Numbered from the stretch's first letter, positions 39,350 to 49,681 are shown. The stretch is 64,000 bases of DNA from Saccharothrix sp. HUAS TT1 (GCF_040744945.1 NZ_CP160453.1:4216001-4280000); one strand, 5' to 3'. Notes: a model not told the origin generated them from the letters alone. Numbers and translations are program-made.

Positions 39350-40987
39350 ATGACGGCCGGCCGAATTCTTCTCGACGACGGCGAATCCACCTACGACAGG
39401 TGCGGCGAGGGACGGGGGGCCGTGCTGCCGCACGGCGGCTCGTTCGCGGTGACCGGACCGGTCGCGCGCCACGAGGACCCCGGGAGACGGGCCGGGCGCG
39501 TCCCACCGCGCCCCGCCGCGGTTACCCAGCGCGTCGCGGTGGGCGGGGGTTTCCACCAGGCGGTGCTCGAACGGGCGGACGCCGCCGTGCTGGTGGTCGA
39601 CCCGGGTGACCTGGGCGTCCGGTGGGCGTCCCCGGCGGCCCGGCGGCTGTTCGGCGGCGCGTCCGGCCAGCTGCCCGACCTGGTCGCGACCGGGGACGCG
39701 GCGGCGGTCGGCACGTTCCTGCAGGCGGCGGGCCGCACGGGCGCGTCGCGGTGCACGTGCGCGGTGCCGGTGGCCGGTTCGGCGCACCGGCGGGTCGACC
39801 TGGTCGCCCGCGACCTGACCACCGATCCGGACGTGCGCGGGCTGGTCGTGGTGGCGCTCGACGTCACCGGGTGGGCCGAGACGGCGGACGAGCTGGGCAG
39901 CAGGCTCAACACCGACGCGTTGACGGGCCTGGCGAACCGCACCGGCTTCCTGCCGCGGCTGGAGCAGGCCGTGCGCGGCGCGCCGGGGCCGGTGCTGCTC
40001 TACCTCGACCTCGACCAGTTCAAGGACGTCAACGACCGGCACGGGCACGCCGCCGGCGACCACGTGCTGCGCCTGGTCGCGTCCCGGCTGGCCGCGGTGG
40101 TGGCCGGTCGCGGCACGGCGGCCAGGCTCGGCGGCGACGAGTTCGCCGTGCTGCTGGACGAGCTGGACGAGCGGCGGGCGCTCGCGTCGGCGCGGGAGAT
40201 CCTGGACGTCATCGGCACGCCGGTGACGTTGGACGAGGGCGTGGTCCGGGTGTCGGTGTCGGCGGGCATCGCGTTCGTCCGGCCCGGTCACGGCGCGGAA
40301 GCCCTGCTGCACCAGGCAGACCTGGCGCTGCACCGGGCGAAGACCACCGGGCCGGTCGGGGTGGCGCTGTACGACGAGGACCTGGAGGACTGGGCGCTGG
40401 CCCGCAAGCACCAGGTCGACCGGCTCGCCGAACGGCTGGAGGAACTGCACGCGGAGAACCGGGCGCTGGCCGAGGCGGCGACCATCGACCAGCGCACGGG
40501 CCTGCCCAACGCGGCGACGTTCGACGTCGACCACGCCCGCCGCAACCGCGCCGGCGAGCCGTACAGCCTGCTGCTGGTCGACATCGACCGCTTCCACAGC
40601 TACAACACGCTGTACCGCTACCTTGCCGGGCACGAGGCGCTGCGCGAGGTCGGCCAGGCGATCGACCGCACCACCCGGGCCGGTGACCGGGCCTACCGGT
40701 ACGGCGGCGAGGAGTTCACCGTGCTGCTGCCCGGCACGCGGCTGGACGGGGCGGTCGCGCTGGGGGAGCGGGTCCGGCAGGCGGTGGAACGGCTCGGGGT
40801 GGAGCACCGGGGCAACAGCGGCGGGGTGGTGACGGTGTCGATCGGCGCGGTGGAGGTCGCGCCGGGCGCCTCGGTCGCCGACGCGGTGGAGGAGGCCAGC
40901 GTGGCGGTGCTGGAGGCCAAGGACGCCGGCCGCAACCGCGTGGTCGGCCGCCGCACGGGCGACGGCGGCCCTCCCGGACCCGGCTAG
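39350..40987 (+). CDS. PAS-like protein with tandem GGDEF domains
   Basis: A 545-residue cytoplasmic c-di-GMP signalling protein. Residues about 65-180 are PAS-like (VLERADAAVLVVDPGDLGVRWASPAARRLF). Then come two diguanylate cyclase domains. GGDEF1 has YLDLDQFKDVNDRHGHAAGD and RLGGDEFAVLL at about residue 261. GGDEF2 has LLVDIDRFHSYN, GHEALREV and RYGGEEFTVLL at about residue 452. Both keep the metal aspartates. Only the second has the product-inhibition I-site RAGD five residues before its GGEEF; the first has RGTA there. A coiled linker joins them. No EAL domain is present. GGGGGG lies just before the ATG. The MHYT sensor gene lies downstream. Confidence 0.9.
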   Translation: MTAGRILLDDGESTYDRCGEGRGAVLPHGGSFAVTGPVARHEDPGRRAGRVPPRPAAVTQRVAVGGGFHQAVLERADAAVLVVDPGDLGVRWASPAARRLFGGASGQLPDLVATGDAAAVGTFLQAAGRTGASRCTCAVPVAGSAHRRVDLVARDLTTDPDVRGLVVVALDVTGWAETADELGSRLNTDALTGLANRTGFLPRLEQAVRGAPGPVLLYLDLDQFKDVNDRHGHAAGDHVLRLVASRLAAVVAGRGTAARLGGDEFAVLLDELDERRALASAREILDVIGTPVTLDEGVVRVSVSAGIAFVRPGHGAEALLHQADLALHRAKTTGPVGVALYDEDLEDWALARKHQVDRLAERLEELHAENRALAEAATIDQRTGLPNAATFDVDHARRNRAGEPYSLLLVDIDRFHSYNTLYRYLAGHEALREVGQAIDRTTRAGDRAYRYGGEEFTVLLPGTRLDGAVALGERVRQAVERLGVEHRGNSGGVVTVSIGAVEVAPGASVADAVEEASVAVLEAKDAGRNRVVGRRTGDGGPPGPG

Positions 40988-41030
40988 CCACCCGGACCGA
41001 CGACCCAGCTCTCGAACGGCCGCACACCGA

Positions 41031-41078
41031 CGCCACCGCCCACCCGTCGTGCCACCGCGCGGCGGGTGGGCGGTGGCG
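41031..41078 (+). terminator. Hairpin terminator after GGDEF gene
   Basis: A 16-bp perfect stem (41031-41046 with 41063-41078) encloses a 16-nt loop, 43 bases past the stop codon. Confidence 0.7.
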
Positions 41079-41234
41079 CTCTCTCGCCCGGCCTCACCCG
41101 CACGGCGGGCGGGCTGCTCCGTTCAGTCCACCGGACGACTACTCAGCGTAGATAGCATGACCATTTGCATTGCGAATCAATGAACTTAGCTGGGCCGATC
41201 TGGTGAAGGTGGTCACGCGGAGTTAGTAATAGGC

Positions 41235-41987
41235 GTGGACCACGACACCATGCACCACTTCACCGACGGCCTCTCCACCCTGGGGCTCGCCTACCTCGTC
41301 TCCGCCATCGGCTCCCTGCTCGGGCTGGCCTGCATGGCCCGCGCCCGCGCCGAGCGGAGCACCGGGCAGAAGGTGCGCTGGACCGTGTTCGGCGCGTTCG
41401 CCATCGGCGGCATCGGCATCTGGCTGATGCACTTCATCGCGATGCTCGGCTTCGACATCCCCGGCGTGCCGGTCAAGTACTCCGCGCCGCTGACCGCGCT
41501 GTCCGCCGTGGTGGCGATCGGCGTGGTCGGGTTCGGCCTGTCGCTGGTCACGCTCCTGCCGTTCACCAAGCTGCGGCTGGTCGTCGCGGGCACGCTGGCC
41601 GGGCTCGGCGTGGCCGGCATGCACTACCTGGGCATGTCCGCGCTCCGGTTCCGCGGCGAGATCTCCTACGAGCCCGCGCTGGTCGCGCTGTCCTGCGTGA
41701 TCGCGGTCGTCGCGGCGACCGCCGCGTTCTGGTTCACCCTGGTCGTCCGGACGACGCCGGCCCGGATCGCGGCCGGGCTGATCATGGGCGTGGCGGTCAC
41801 CGGCATGCACTACACCGGCATGGCGGCGGTGCGGGTCAGCGCCGACCCGTCGTTCCCCTCCGCGCAGGGCACGACCGCCTTCGACCTGGTGTTCCCGGTG
41901 TTCGTGACGAGCGCCCTGGTGGTGGCCATGCTGCTGTGGATGCTCTTCACCGCGGAGGACGAGGACGTGGTGGGCGAGGTCGCGTAG
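41235..41987 (+). CDS. MHYT-domain seven-helix sensor protein
   Basis: A 250-residue integral membrane protein made only of the MHYT sensor domain. The three motif copies read WLMHFIAM, GMHYLGM and GMHYTGM, placed at the outer ends of helices where they may bind copper and gas ligands (O2, CO, NO), as proposed for the family. No GGDEF, EAL or kinase output is attached. The tandem-GGDEF gene upstream is a natural candidate partner, although it has its own terminator. GTG 41235 gives the family-typical N-terminus; the purine site upstream is weak. Confidence 0.9.
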   Translation: MDHDTMHHFTDGLSTLGLAYLVSAIGSLLGLACMARARAERSTGQKVRWTVFGAFAIGGIGIWLMHFIAMLGFDIPGVPVKYSAPLTALSAVVAIGVVGFGLSLVTLLPFTKLRLVVAGTLAGLGVAGMHYLGMSALRFRGEISYEPALVALSCVIAVVAATAAFWFTLVVRTTPARIAAGLIMGVAVTGMHYTGMAAVRVSADPSFPSAQGTTAFDLVFPVFVTSALVVAMLLWMLFTAEDEDVVGEVA

Positions 41988-42008
41988 GTCGCCGCTACCG
42001 TTCGGCCC

Positions 42009-42557
42009 GTGCCCGAACCCGAGCCGCCCTGGGCGGCGTTGGTCCTCGCGGGCGGGCGGGGCAGCAGGCTGGGCGGCGTCGACAAGGCGTCGCTCGTGGT
42101 CGGCGGCCGCACGCTCCTCGACCACGTGCTGGACGCCGTCGCGCCCGCCCGGCAGACCGTCGTCGTCGGCCCGCGCAAGGACGGCGTGCCCGGTGTGACG
42201 TGGACCCGGGAGGACCCGCCCGGCGGTGGCCCGGTCGCGGGCCTGACCGCCGGGCTGGCGCACGTCCGGACCGACCTCGTGGTGGTGCTCGCGGTGGACC
42301 AGCCGGGCATCACCCGGTCCACGGTGGACCGGCTGCTCGCGGCCGTCGGCGAGCACGGCGCGGTCCTCGTGGACGGCGACGGCCGGGCGCAGTGGCTCAC
42401 CGGCGCGTGGCGGGTCGCCGCCCTGCGCGCCGCCCTGCCGGCCGACCCCCGCGACGTCTCGGCGCGGTCCGTCCTCGGCCCGCTGGAACCGGTGCCGGTC
42501 ATCGCACGACCGGGTGAAGCGCGGGACGTGGACACCCCGTCCGACCTGACCCGGTGA
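42009..42557 (+). CDS. mobA: Molybdenum cofactor guanylyltransferase
   Basis: A 182-residue MobA-like nucleotidyltransferase. The N-terminal LVLAGGRGSRLGGVDKASL is the GTP-binding signature with its lysine. Later DLVVVLAVDQPGI contains the acidic metal site, and DVDTPSDL is the usual C-terminal end. It would join GMP to molybdopterin for bis-MGD enzymes. GTG 42009 begins 22 bases after the MHYT gene. No other molybdenum gene is adjacent. Confidence 0.88.
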   Translation: MPEPEPPWAALVLAGGRGSRLGGVDKASLVVGGRTLLDHVLDAVAPARQTVVVGPRKDGVPGVTWTREDPPGGGPVAGLTAGLAHVRTDLVVVLAVDQPGITRSTVDRLLAAVGEHGAVLVDGDGRAQWLTGAWRVAALRAALPADPRDVSARSVLGPLEPVPVIARPGEARDVDTPSDLTR

Positions 42558-42705
42558 CGGCTCCCGGGGCCGGGCCCAAGATCGGCCGCGGCGGGCGTGA
42601 GCTGCGTCGCTGCCCGATTCGGCGCACCCGACCCCCTTCACAAGAGCCATACCGGTGACAGGGGAGACTGGCCGACGATCGCACAACCCCGTCGAGGAGG
42701 ACCTT

Positions 42706-43733
<1,028 letters not shown>

Positions 43734-43737
<4 letters not shown>

Positions 43738-44684
43738 CCGAGTCCACCGAGGCGAACCCGGAACGCCCGAGCTGGGCGCCGCCGGTCCTGCACGGCGGCC
43801 GGATGGAAGCGGCGCTGCGCACGCTCGAACTGGAGGTCCGCCGCCGGCTCGACGGGCTGCTCCAGGGCAACCACCTCGGCCTCGTGCCGGGACCGGGCTC
43901 CGAGCCCGGTGAGGCGCGGCCCTACCAGCCCGGTGACGACGTGCGGCGGATGGACTGGGCGGTCACCGCCCGCACCACCGTGCCGCACATCCGGGAGACC
44001 GTCGCCGACCGCGAGCTGGAGACGTGGCTCGCGATCGACCTGTCGCCGAGCCTCGACTTCGGCACCGCCGCCTGCGAGAAGCGCGACCTGGTCGTCGCCG
44101 CGACGGCCGCGGTGGCGCACCTGACCCGCGGCGGCGGCAACCGGATCGGCGCGCTGGTGTCCACCGGGGACCAGCTGGTCCGGGTGCCCGCGCGCGGTGG
44201 CCTGGCGCACTCGCGCGGCCTGGTCCGCAAGGTCGCCGAGACGCCGCGGGCGCCCGAGGGCACCCGCGGCTCGCTGTCCGAAGTGGTCGAGCAGCTGCGC
44301 CGGCCGCCGCGTCGCCGCGGCCTGGTCGTGGTCGTCTCCGACTTCCTCGGCGCCACGGACTGGCAGCGACCGCTGCGCGCGCTGTCCGCCCGGCACGACC
44401 TGGTCGCCATCGAGGTCGTCGACCCGCGCGACATCGACCTGCCCGAGGTGGGCACGGTCGTGCTGGCCGACCCGGAGTCGGGCAGGCAGCGCGAGGTGGT
44501 GGCGTCGCCGCTGCTGCGCCGCGAGTTCGCCGCCGCGGCGGCCGAGCACCGCGCCGAGGTGGCGGCCGGGCTGCGCCGGGCGGGCGCCGGACACCTGGTG
44601 CTGCGCACCGACTCGGACTGGATCGCCGACACCGTGCGGTTCGTCGTCGCGCGCAAGCGCCGTTGGTCGGGAGGGGTGGCCTGA
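43734..44684 (+). CDS. DUF58 domain protein
   Basis: A 316-residue protein with the DUF58 signature RPYQPGDDVRRMDWAVTARTT followed by a degenerate VWA-like fold (WLAIDLSPSLDFG, RGLVVVVSDFLG). It is soluble. The GTG overlaps the MoxR stop, and its stop overlaps the VWA gene's ATG, so the three proteins are made together. In related loci DUF58 proteins bridge MoxR to the membrane VWA protein. Confidence 0.92.
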
Positions 44685-45652
44685 TGAGCTTCTCCGGGTT
44701 CACCGCGCCGTGGTGGTTCCTGCTGCTGATCGCGGTGGCGCTGCTCGCGGCGTCCTACGTGGTGCTGCAGCGCGTGCTGCGCAAGCGGACGTTGCGGTTC
44801 GCCAACCTGCCGATGCTGGAGAAGGTCGCGCCCAAGCGGCTGCCCTGGTACAAGAAGCACCTGCCGATGGCGCTGCTGATGGTCGCGTTCGTCGCGCTGA
44901 CCGTCGCGCTGGCCGGGCCGACCGCCGAGCAGAAGGTGCCGCGCAACCGCGCCACCGTGATGCTGGTGATCGACACGTCGCTGTCGATGAAGGCCACCGA
45001 CGTCAAGCCGTCCCGGCTGGAGGCCGCGCAGGTGGCCGCCAAGTCGTTCGCCGACGGGCTCACGCCGGGCATCAACCTGGGGCTGATCTCGTTCGCCGGT
45101 TCCGCCACCGTGATGGTCGCGCCGACCACCGACCGGTCCGCGGTCACGTCGAGCATCGACGGGCTCAAGCTCGCCCAGTCGACCGCGACCGGTGACGCCA
45201 TCGTGGCCGCGCTGGCGGCGATCGACTCGTTCGGCAAGGTCGTCGGCGGCGCGGACGGCCCACCGCCCGCGCGCGTCGTGCTGATGACCGACGGCAAGGA
45301 GACCGTCGGCACCCGCAAGGCCACCGACGCGGCGGAGGACGCCAAGAAGGCGGGCATCCCGATCTCCACCATCTCGTTCGGCACCGAGGAGGGCGTGGTC
45401 GAGATCGAGGGCCGGCGGCAGGAGGTGCCGGTGGACGACGACTCGATGAAGGAGATCGCGAAGCTGTCCGGCGGCGAGTTCTTCAAGGCCGCGAGCGCCG
45501 AGGAGCTGCGCCGGGTGTACGACACGCTGGGCGAGCAGATCGGCTACGAGAAGAAGCAGGCCGACGCGTCGCGCCCGTGGGTGGCGCTGGGCACCGTGCT
45601 GGGCATGATCGCCCTGGCGGGCGCCCTCCTCTTCGGCCAACGCCTCCCCTAA
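44684..45652 (+). CDS. Membrane-anchored VWA-domain protein (BatA-like)
   Basis: A 322-residue protein. Two N-terminal membrane helices (WWFLLLIAVALLAASYVVL and PMALLMVAFVALTVALAG) precede a VWA domain with an intact MIDAS site: DTSLSM, a Thr in STATGD and LMTDGKET. A final helix, WVALGTVLGMIALAGALLFG, lies at the C-terminus. The layout equals BatA/aerotolerance proteins. It is the last gene of the MoxR operon and ends at the nested inverted-repeat array. Confidence 0.92.
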   Translation: MSFSGFTAPWWFLLLIAVALLAASYVVLQRVLRKRTLRFANLPMLEKVAPKRLPWYKKHLPMALLMVAFVALTVALAGPTAEQKVPRNRATVMLVIDTSLSMKATDVKPSRLEAAQVAAKSFADGLTPGINLGLISFAGSATVMVAPTTDRSAVTSSIDGLKLAQSTATGDAIVAALAAIDSFGKVVGGADGPPPARVVLMTDGKETVGTRKATDAAEDAKKAGIPISTISFGTEEGVVEIEGRRQEVPVDDDSMKEIAKLSGGEFFKAASAEELRRVYDTLGEQIGYEKKQADASRPWVALGTVLGMIALAGALLFGQRLP

Positions 45653-45658
45653 CCCCCT

Positions 45659-45801
45659 GCGAGAGTCCAACCTCCAGCCCGCGAGAGTCCAACGTCCAGA
45701 ACACCTGAATTCAACGCTCGGAACACGGTCCGCCGGTCCTGAGCGTTGAATTCAGGTGTCGCGAACGTTGGACTCTCGCGCTTTGAGCGTTGGACTCTCG
45801 C
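45659..45801. repeat. Nested inverted-repeat array between convergent genes
   Basis: The gap consists almost wholly of related words. GCGAGAGTCCAAC occurs at 45659-45671 and 45681-45693. A 19-bp arm at 45701-45719 (core CTGAATTCAACGCTC) pairs perfectly with 45741-45759 around a 21-nt loop. The inverse word GTTGGACTCTCGC then occurs at 45767-45779 and 45789-45801. The structure is symmetric about the 21-nt loop and can fold in several ways. The words share the core T(C/T)CAAC, suggesting they descend from one unit. It can act as a bidirectional terminator. Confidence 0.85.
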
Positions 45802-45808
45802 GGAGGGG

Positions 45809-46708
45809 TCAGCCGTGGTGGTTGCGGTAGGTGGTGGCGGCGCCGGGGTGCAGGGGCAGGGTGGCGGTGCCGATCAGGCTGCGGGCGTCCAGGAACTGGG
45901 TGCCGAGCGTCTGGGCGGGCACGAGGGCGGCGGCGCGGGACACCAGGGTCCGGGTGACGGCGGCGGCAGCGGCGTCCGGCAGGGACGAGCGGCACACCAG
46001 CAGGTTGGCCACGCCGATCGTCGGCACCTCGCCGGCCGCGTCGTAGACGCCGACCGGCACGGACACCTTCTCGTACACCGAACCGTGCGCCGTCCGCAGC
46101 ACGGGGACCAGGTCGGCCAGCGGCAGCAGCCGGATGCCGGGCACGAGGTCCAGCACGGGCGTCGGCACGCCACCCGACCACAGCAGCGCGTCGATCCGCC
46201 CGTCCGCCAACGCCTGCGCCGCGTCACCGATCCGGAAGTGCGCCACCCGCACCGACCCGCGCAGCCCCAGCGCCACGAGCATCCGCTCGCCCGACAGCGA
46301 CGCGCCGGAGCCCGCCGCGCCCAGCGACACGGTCCGCCCGGCCAGGTCGGCGGGCCCCCGCGCCGGATCGTCCTCCCGCACCACGAGCTGCAGGTAGTTC
46401 TCGTACACCCGCCCCAGCGCGCGCAGCTCCAGCGCGGGATCGGCGACCAGGGCAGAGTCGGCCAGGACCAGCGCGACCTGCGCCTGCCCGGTGGCCAGCA
46501 GCTCCAGGTTCGCCAGGCTGCCCTCCGACTCCAGCGCCCGCCCGCGCACGTCGACCAGCTGCTCGGCCAGCAGGGTGGCGAAGTCGAAGTACATCCCGCC
46601 GCGCTCACCGGCGGCGATCACCAGCTCGTCGGACGGCCCGCCGCCCGTGCACCCGGCAGCCGCGCACCCGGCGGCCAGCAGCCCGAGCAGGAACACCCGC
46701 CGGTTCAC
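45809..46708 (-). CDS. TAXI-family substrate-binding lipoprotein
   Basis: A 299-residue exported binding protein. The lipobox lies in LLAAGCAAAGC (either Cys could be lipidated). GERGGMYFDFATLLAEQL is the TAXI/TRAP solute-receptor start, and TVSLGAAGSGASLSGERML follows. These proteins bind organic acids such as glutamate or 2-oxoglutarate in known members. No TRAP permease gene is present nearby. Instead the GTG start overlaps the histidine kinase stop (GTGA), making this the third gene of a regulator-kinase-binding protein operon. It may present ligand to the kinase. Confidence 0.88.
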   Translation of the reverse strand: MNRRVFLLGLLAAGCAAAGCTGGGPSDELVIAAGERGGMYFDFATLLAEQLVDVRGRALESEGSLANLELLATGQAQVALVLADSALVADPALELRALGRVYENYLQLVVREDDPARGPADLAGRTVSLGAAGSGASLSGERMLVALGLRGSVRVAHFRIGDAAQALADGRIDALLWSGGVPTPVLDLVPGIRLLPLADLVPVLRTAHGSVYEKVSVPVGVYDAAGEVPTIGVANLLVCRSSLPDAAAAAVTRTLVSRAAALVPAQTLGTQFLDARSLIGTATLPLHPGAATTYRNHHG

Positions 46709-48060
46709 AGCACCGGCTCCAGCGGCAGGGTGACGCGGGCGGTGAACCCGGCCGCCGACGACAGCGCCAGCACGCCCTGCCGCGCCTTGACCAGCTGGTC
46801 GGCGATCGCCAGGCCCAACCCGGTGCCGGGCTGCCCGGACGTCCCGCGCCAGAACCGCGACGTGGCCAGCGCCAGCTCCTCCTCGGTCAACCCCGGACCG
46901 TCGTCGTGCACCTCGACCCACCCCGCTCCCGCCGCCCGGTCCGCGCCGAGCGAGACCCGCACCGCGCCGCCGTACTTGACCGCGTTGTCCAGCAGCACGT
47001 CGAGCACCTGCGCCAGGTCGGACTCCGGGCAGCGCACGAGCACCGCCGGCACCGGCACGTCCGGCAGCGGCACCTGCCAGAACCCGGCCCGGTCCACCGC
47101 CACCGCACCGAGGTCGGCCAGCTCCGGCTCACGCCCGCCCGCCGCGACCTCGGTGGCCGCGCTCTCCGCCGTCGCCAGCGCCAGCAGCCCGTCCAGCAGC
47201 GACTCCAGCCGTTCGATCTCGGCCACGCCCGCCGTGTACGCGCGCACCCCCTCCGGCTTGACCTGACCGCTCAACGTGTCCATCCGCAGCCGCAGCGCCG
47301 CCATCGGGTTGCGCAACTGGTGCGAGGCGTCCGCGATCAACCGCCGCTGCTGGTCGGCGGCCTCCGTCACGGCGTCGGACATCCGGTTGAACGACTCCGA
47401 CAGCTCGCGCACCTCCGGCGGCCCGCTGCTGCCCGCCACGTGCGCCCGGCGCTCGCCGGCGGCCACCGCGCGCACACCGATCGCCAGCTCGGCCAGCGGC
47501 TTGAGCAGCCACCGGGTGACGGCCAGCACCAGCAGCACCGAGATGACGGCCGCCGCCAGCGCGCCGCCGAGGATCAGCAGCCACCGCGCGGTCACGTCCG
47601 CCGCCGCGCGGTCCACCGACGCCCGCAGCACCACCGCCCCGGCCACCCTGGTGCCGGTGCCGACCGGGCGGGCGAACACGACGTCACCCGACGACCAGGG
47701 CCGCAACGTCGGCACCGACGGCACCGGCTGGTTGCGCAGCGCCGCGTCCAGCCCCCGCGCCAACGCCGGGTCGTCGGCCCGCAGCCCGGCCTCGGCCACC
47801 GGCTCCCGGTGCGCGTCGACCACCACCACCGGCTCGCCGTACAGCTCGACGTACGCGGTGACCTCGTCCACCAGGGCGGCGGCGTCGCCCGTGGTCTCGG
47901 CCTGCTGGGCCAGCGCGGCGAACCGGTCCAGGTCGGCGGTGCGGGTCAGCACGAACCGCTGGGTGCGCTCGGAGGCCGTGGCGGACAGCAGCGGCCCGGC
48001 GAACGCCGTCACCGCGGCGGCGGAGAACAGCAGCAGCACCAGCAGCAGGCGGCGGCGCAT
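46705..48060 (-). CDS. Sensor histidine kinase
   Basis: A 451-residue membrane kinase. Two transmembrane helices (LLLVLLLFSAAAVTAFAG near the N-terminus and LLILGGALAAAVISVLLVLAV at about residue 160) enclose an extracytoplasmic sensor of about 130 residues. HAMP is followed by the phosphoacceptor IADASHQLRNPMAAL. The ATPase has LLDNAVKYGG (N box), VHDDGPGLTEEE (G1) and GTGLGLAI (G2). Coupling on both sides to an OmpR-type regulator and a TAXI binding protein resembles TctDE-type systems. The ATG 48060 overlaps the regulator stop; GTG 48063 is possible. Confidence 0.93.
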   Translation of the reverse strand: MRRRLLLVLLLFSAAAVTAFAGPLLSATASERTQRFVLTRTADLDRFAALAQQAETTGDAAALVDEVTAYVELYGEPVVVVDAHREPVAEAGLRADDPALARGLDAALRNQPVPSVPTLRPWSSGDVVFARPVGTGTRVAGAVVLRASVDRAAADVTARWLLILGGALAAAVISVLLVLAVTRWLLKPLAELAIGVRAVAAGERRAHVAGSSGPPEVRELSESFNRMSDAVTEAADQQRRLIADASHQLRNPMAALRLRMDTLSGQVKPEGVRAYTAGVAEIERLESLLDGLLALATAESAATEVAAGGREPELADLGAVAVDRAGFWQVPLPDVPVPAVLVRCPESDLAQVLDVLLDNAVKYGGAVRVSLGADRAAGAGWVEVHDDGPGLTEEELALATSRFWRGTSGQPGTGLGLAIADQLVKARQGVLALSSAAGFTARVTLPLEPVL

Positions 48061-48728
48061 CACTCACCCAGCCGGTAGCCGAAACCGCGGATGGTGGTCA
48101 GCAGGCCGGGGCGGTCCAGCTTGCCCCGCAACCCGGCCAGGTGCACGTCCAGCGACCGCGACACGGCCAGGTACGCGTCGCCCCACACCTCGTCCATCAG
48201 CTGCTGGCGGCTCACCGCCGTGCCCGCCCGGCTGGCCAGCGCGGCGAGCACGTCGAACTCCTTGGGCGTCAACGTGACCTCCGCGGCCCCGACCACCACC
48301 CGCCTGCCCTCCAGGTCGATCTCCACGTCGCGCACCCGCACCACGCGGTCCTTCGGCCCGGTGAGCGCCGCGCTGCGCCGCACGACCGCGTCCATCCTGG
48401 CCAGCAACTCACCGAGGCGGACCGGTTTCACCAGGTAGTCGTCGGCGCCGAGGCGCAGCCCCCGCACGATCGACCGCTCGTCACCGCGCGCTGTGAGCAC
48501 CAGCACGGGCACCTGCGAGACCTTGCGGACCTTGCGCAGCACCTCCAGGCCGTCGGTGTCGGGCAGGCCCAGGTCCAGGAGCAGCAGGTCGAAGTCGCGG
48601 TGGACCAGGAGCGCGTCCGCGCCGCGGGCCACCCGGCTCGGCCGGTGGTCGTTGGCCTCCAGCGCCTCGACCAAGGCGCCGGCGACCCCGTCGTCGTCCT
48701 CGACGAGCAGCACTCGCACCCCCGTCAC
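48060..48728 (-). CDS. OmpR/PhoB-type response regulator
   Basis: A 222-residue regulator. The receiver domain starts VRVLLVEDDDGV, has the phospho-accepting Asp52 in LLLLDLGLPDTDG, and PVLVLTARGDE plus DYLVKPV for the conserved Thr and Lys. The winged helix ends with SRSLDVHLAGLRGKL and IRGFGYRLG. It leads the minus-strand operon with the kinase and the TAXI protein and is divergent from the GAF-ANTAR gene, separated by only 42 bp. Confidence 0.95.
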   Translation of the reverse strand: MTGVRVLLVEDDDGVAGALVEALEANDHRPSRVARGADALLVHRDFDLLLLDLGLPDTDGLEVLRKVRKVSQVPVLVLTARGDERSIVRGLRLGADDYLVKPVRLGELLARMDAVVRRSAALTGPKDRVVRVRDVEIDLEGRRVVVGAAEVTLTPKEFDVLAALASRAGTAVSRQQLMDEVWGDAYLAVSRSLDVHLAGLRGKLDRPGLLTTIRGFGYRLGE

Positions 48729-48770
48729 CCCCTTCGGTTGGGGCGATTATGGCCTTCGAGGTGTAAACAA

Positions 48771-49505
48771 GTGGCTGTGAGCATTGACGAACACGTCCCG
48801 GCGGTCCTCCTGGACGAGGCCAGCGAGGCGTTGCAGGAGCTGACGAGCGTGCTGGCCGACGGCCAGAGCCTGCGGGACGCGCTCCAGCAGCTGGCGGAGT
48901 CGGCGTCCCGGGTCATCCCGGACGCCGAGCACGTCAGCGTGACCGTGATCGGCCCGGACGGCGCGACCACGGCGGTGGCGACCGACGAGAAGGTCCTCGC
49001 CGTGGACGCCGACCAGTACGCGGCCGGCAACGGCCCGTGCCTGGAGGCGTCACGGGCGCAGCGGCCCGTCCGGGCGGGGGTGGCGGAGGGCCGGGCGCGG
49101 TGGCCCGAGTTCGCCCGCGCCGCCGAGCGGGCCGGTGTGTGCGCGTACCTGTCCGCGCCGATCCTGCTGGAAGACGCCGTGCTGGGTTCGTTGAACATGT
49201 ACAGCTCCGACGAGCGGGCGTTCGACCCGTTCGACGAGGCGCTGGTCCGGTTGTTCGTCACCGCCGCGTCCACCGCGATCACCGGCTTCCGCCGCTACGA
49301 GCGGTCCCGCCTGCTGATCGAGCACCTGCAGCACGCGCTGGAGTCGCGTGCCGAGATCGACCAGGCCAAGGGCGTGCTGATGGCCGCCCACGGCGTCGAC
49401 GCCGACGAGGCGTTCGGCCGGCTGGTGGTCGAGTCGCAGCAGCACAACACCAAGCTGCGCGAGGTGGCCCGGAACTTGCTCGACTCGGTGCGAAGACGGC
49501 AATGA
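48771..49505 (+). CDS. GAF-ANTAR RNA-binding antiterminator protein
   Basis: A 244-residue protein. Residues about 30-175 are a GAF sensor (SVTVIGPDGATTAVATDEKV, CAYLSAPILLEDAVLGSLNMYS). The C-terminal ANTAR domain has SRAEIDQAKGVLMAAHGVDADEAFGRLV, the three-helix RNA-binding form. Such proteins bind dual hairpins in nascent mRNA to prevent termination. GTG 48771 has GAGGTG about seven bases upstream; GTG 48777 is an alternative. Confidence 0.92.
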   Translation: MAVSIDEHVPAVLLDEASEALQELTSVLADGQSLRDALQQLAESASRVIPDAEHVSVTVIGPDGATTAVATDEKVLAVDADQYAAGNGPCLEASRAQRPVRAGVAEGRARWPEFARAAERAGVCAYLSAPILLEDAVLGSLNMYSSDERAFDPFDEALVRLFVTAASTAITGFRRYERSRLLIEHLQHALESRAEIDQAKGVLMAAHGVDADEAFGRLVVESQQHNTKLREVARNLLDSVRRRQ

Positions 49506-49681
49506 TCGTCACGCTCCCGACAAAAGTCTTCTTGGCGATGTGGTGATCGCAATAGCGGTGGATTGCCCGGGTTGAATTCTCCGCCGGGTGGTCGGAGTGT
49601 TCGGGAAAAGCATTTCCCGTTCTGGTCCGAGAGGAGTACGCGCAGGAATTCCGGTTTCCGGGGCTCCCGGAACGTTCCGCG

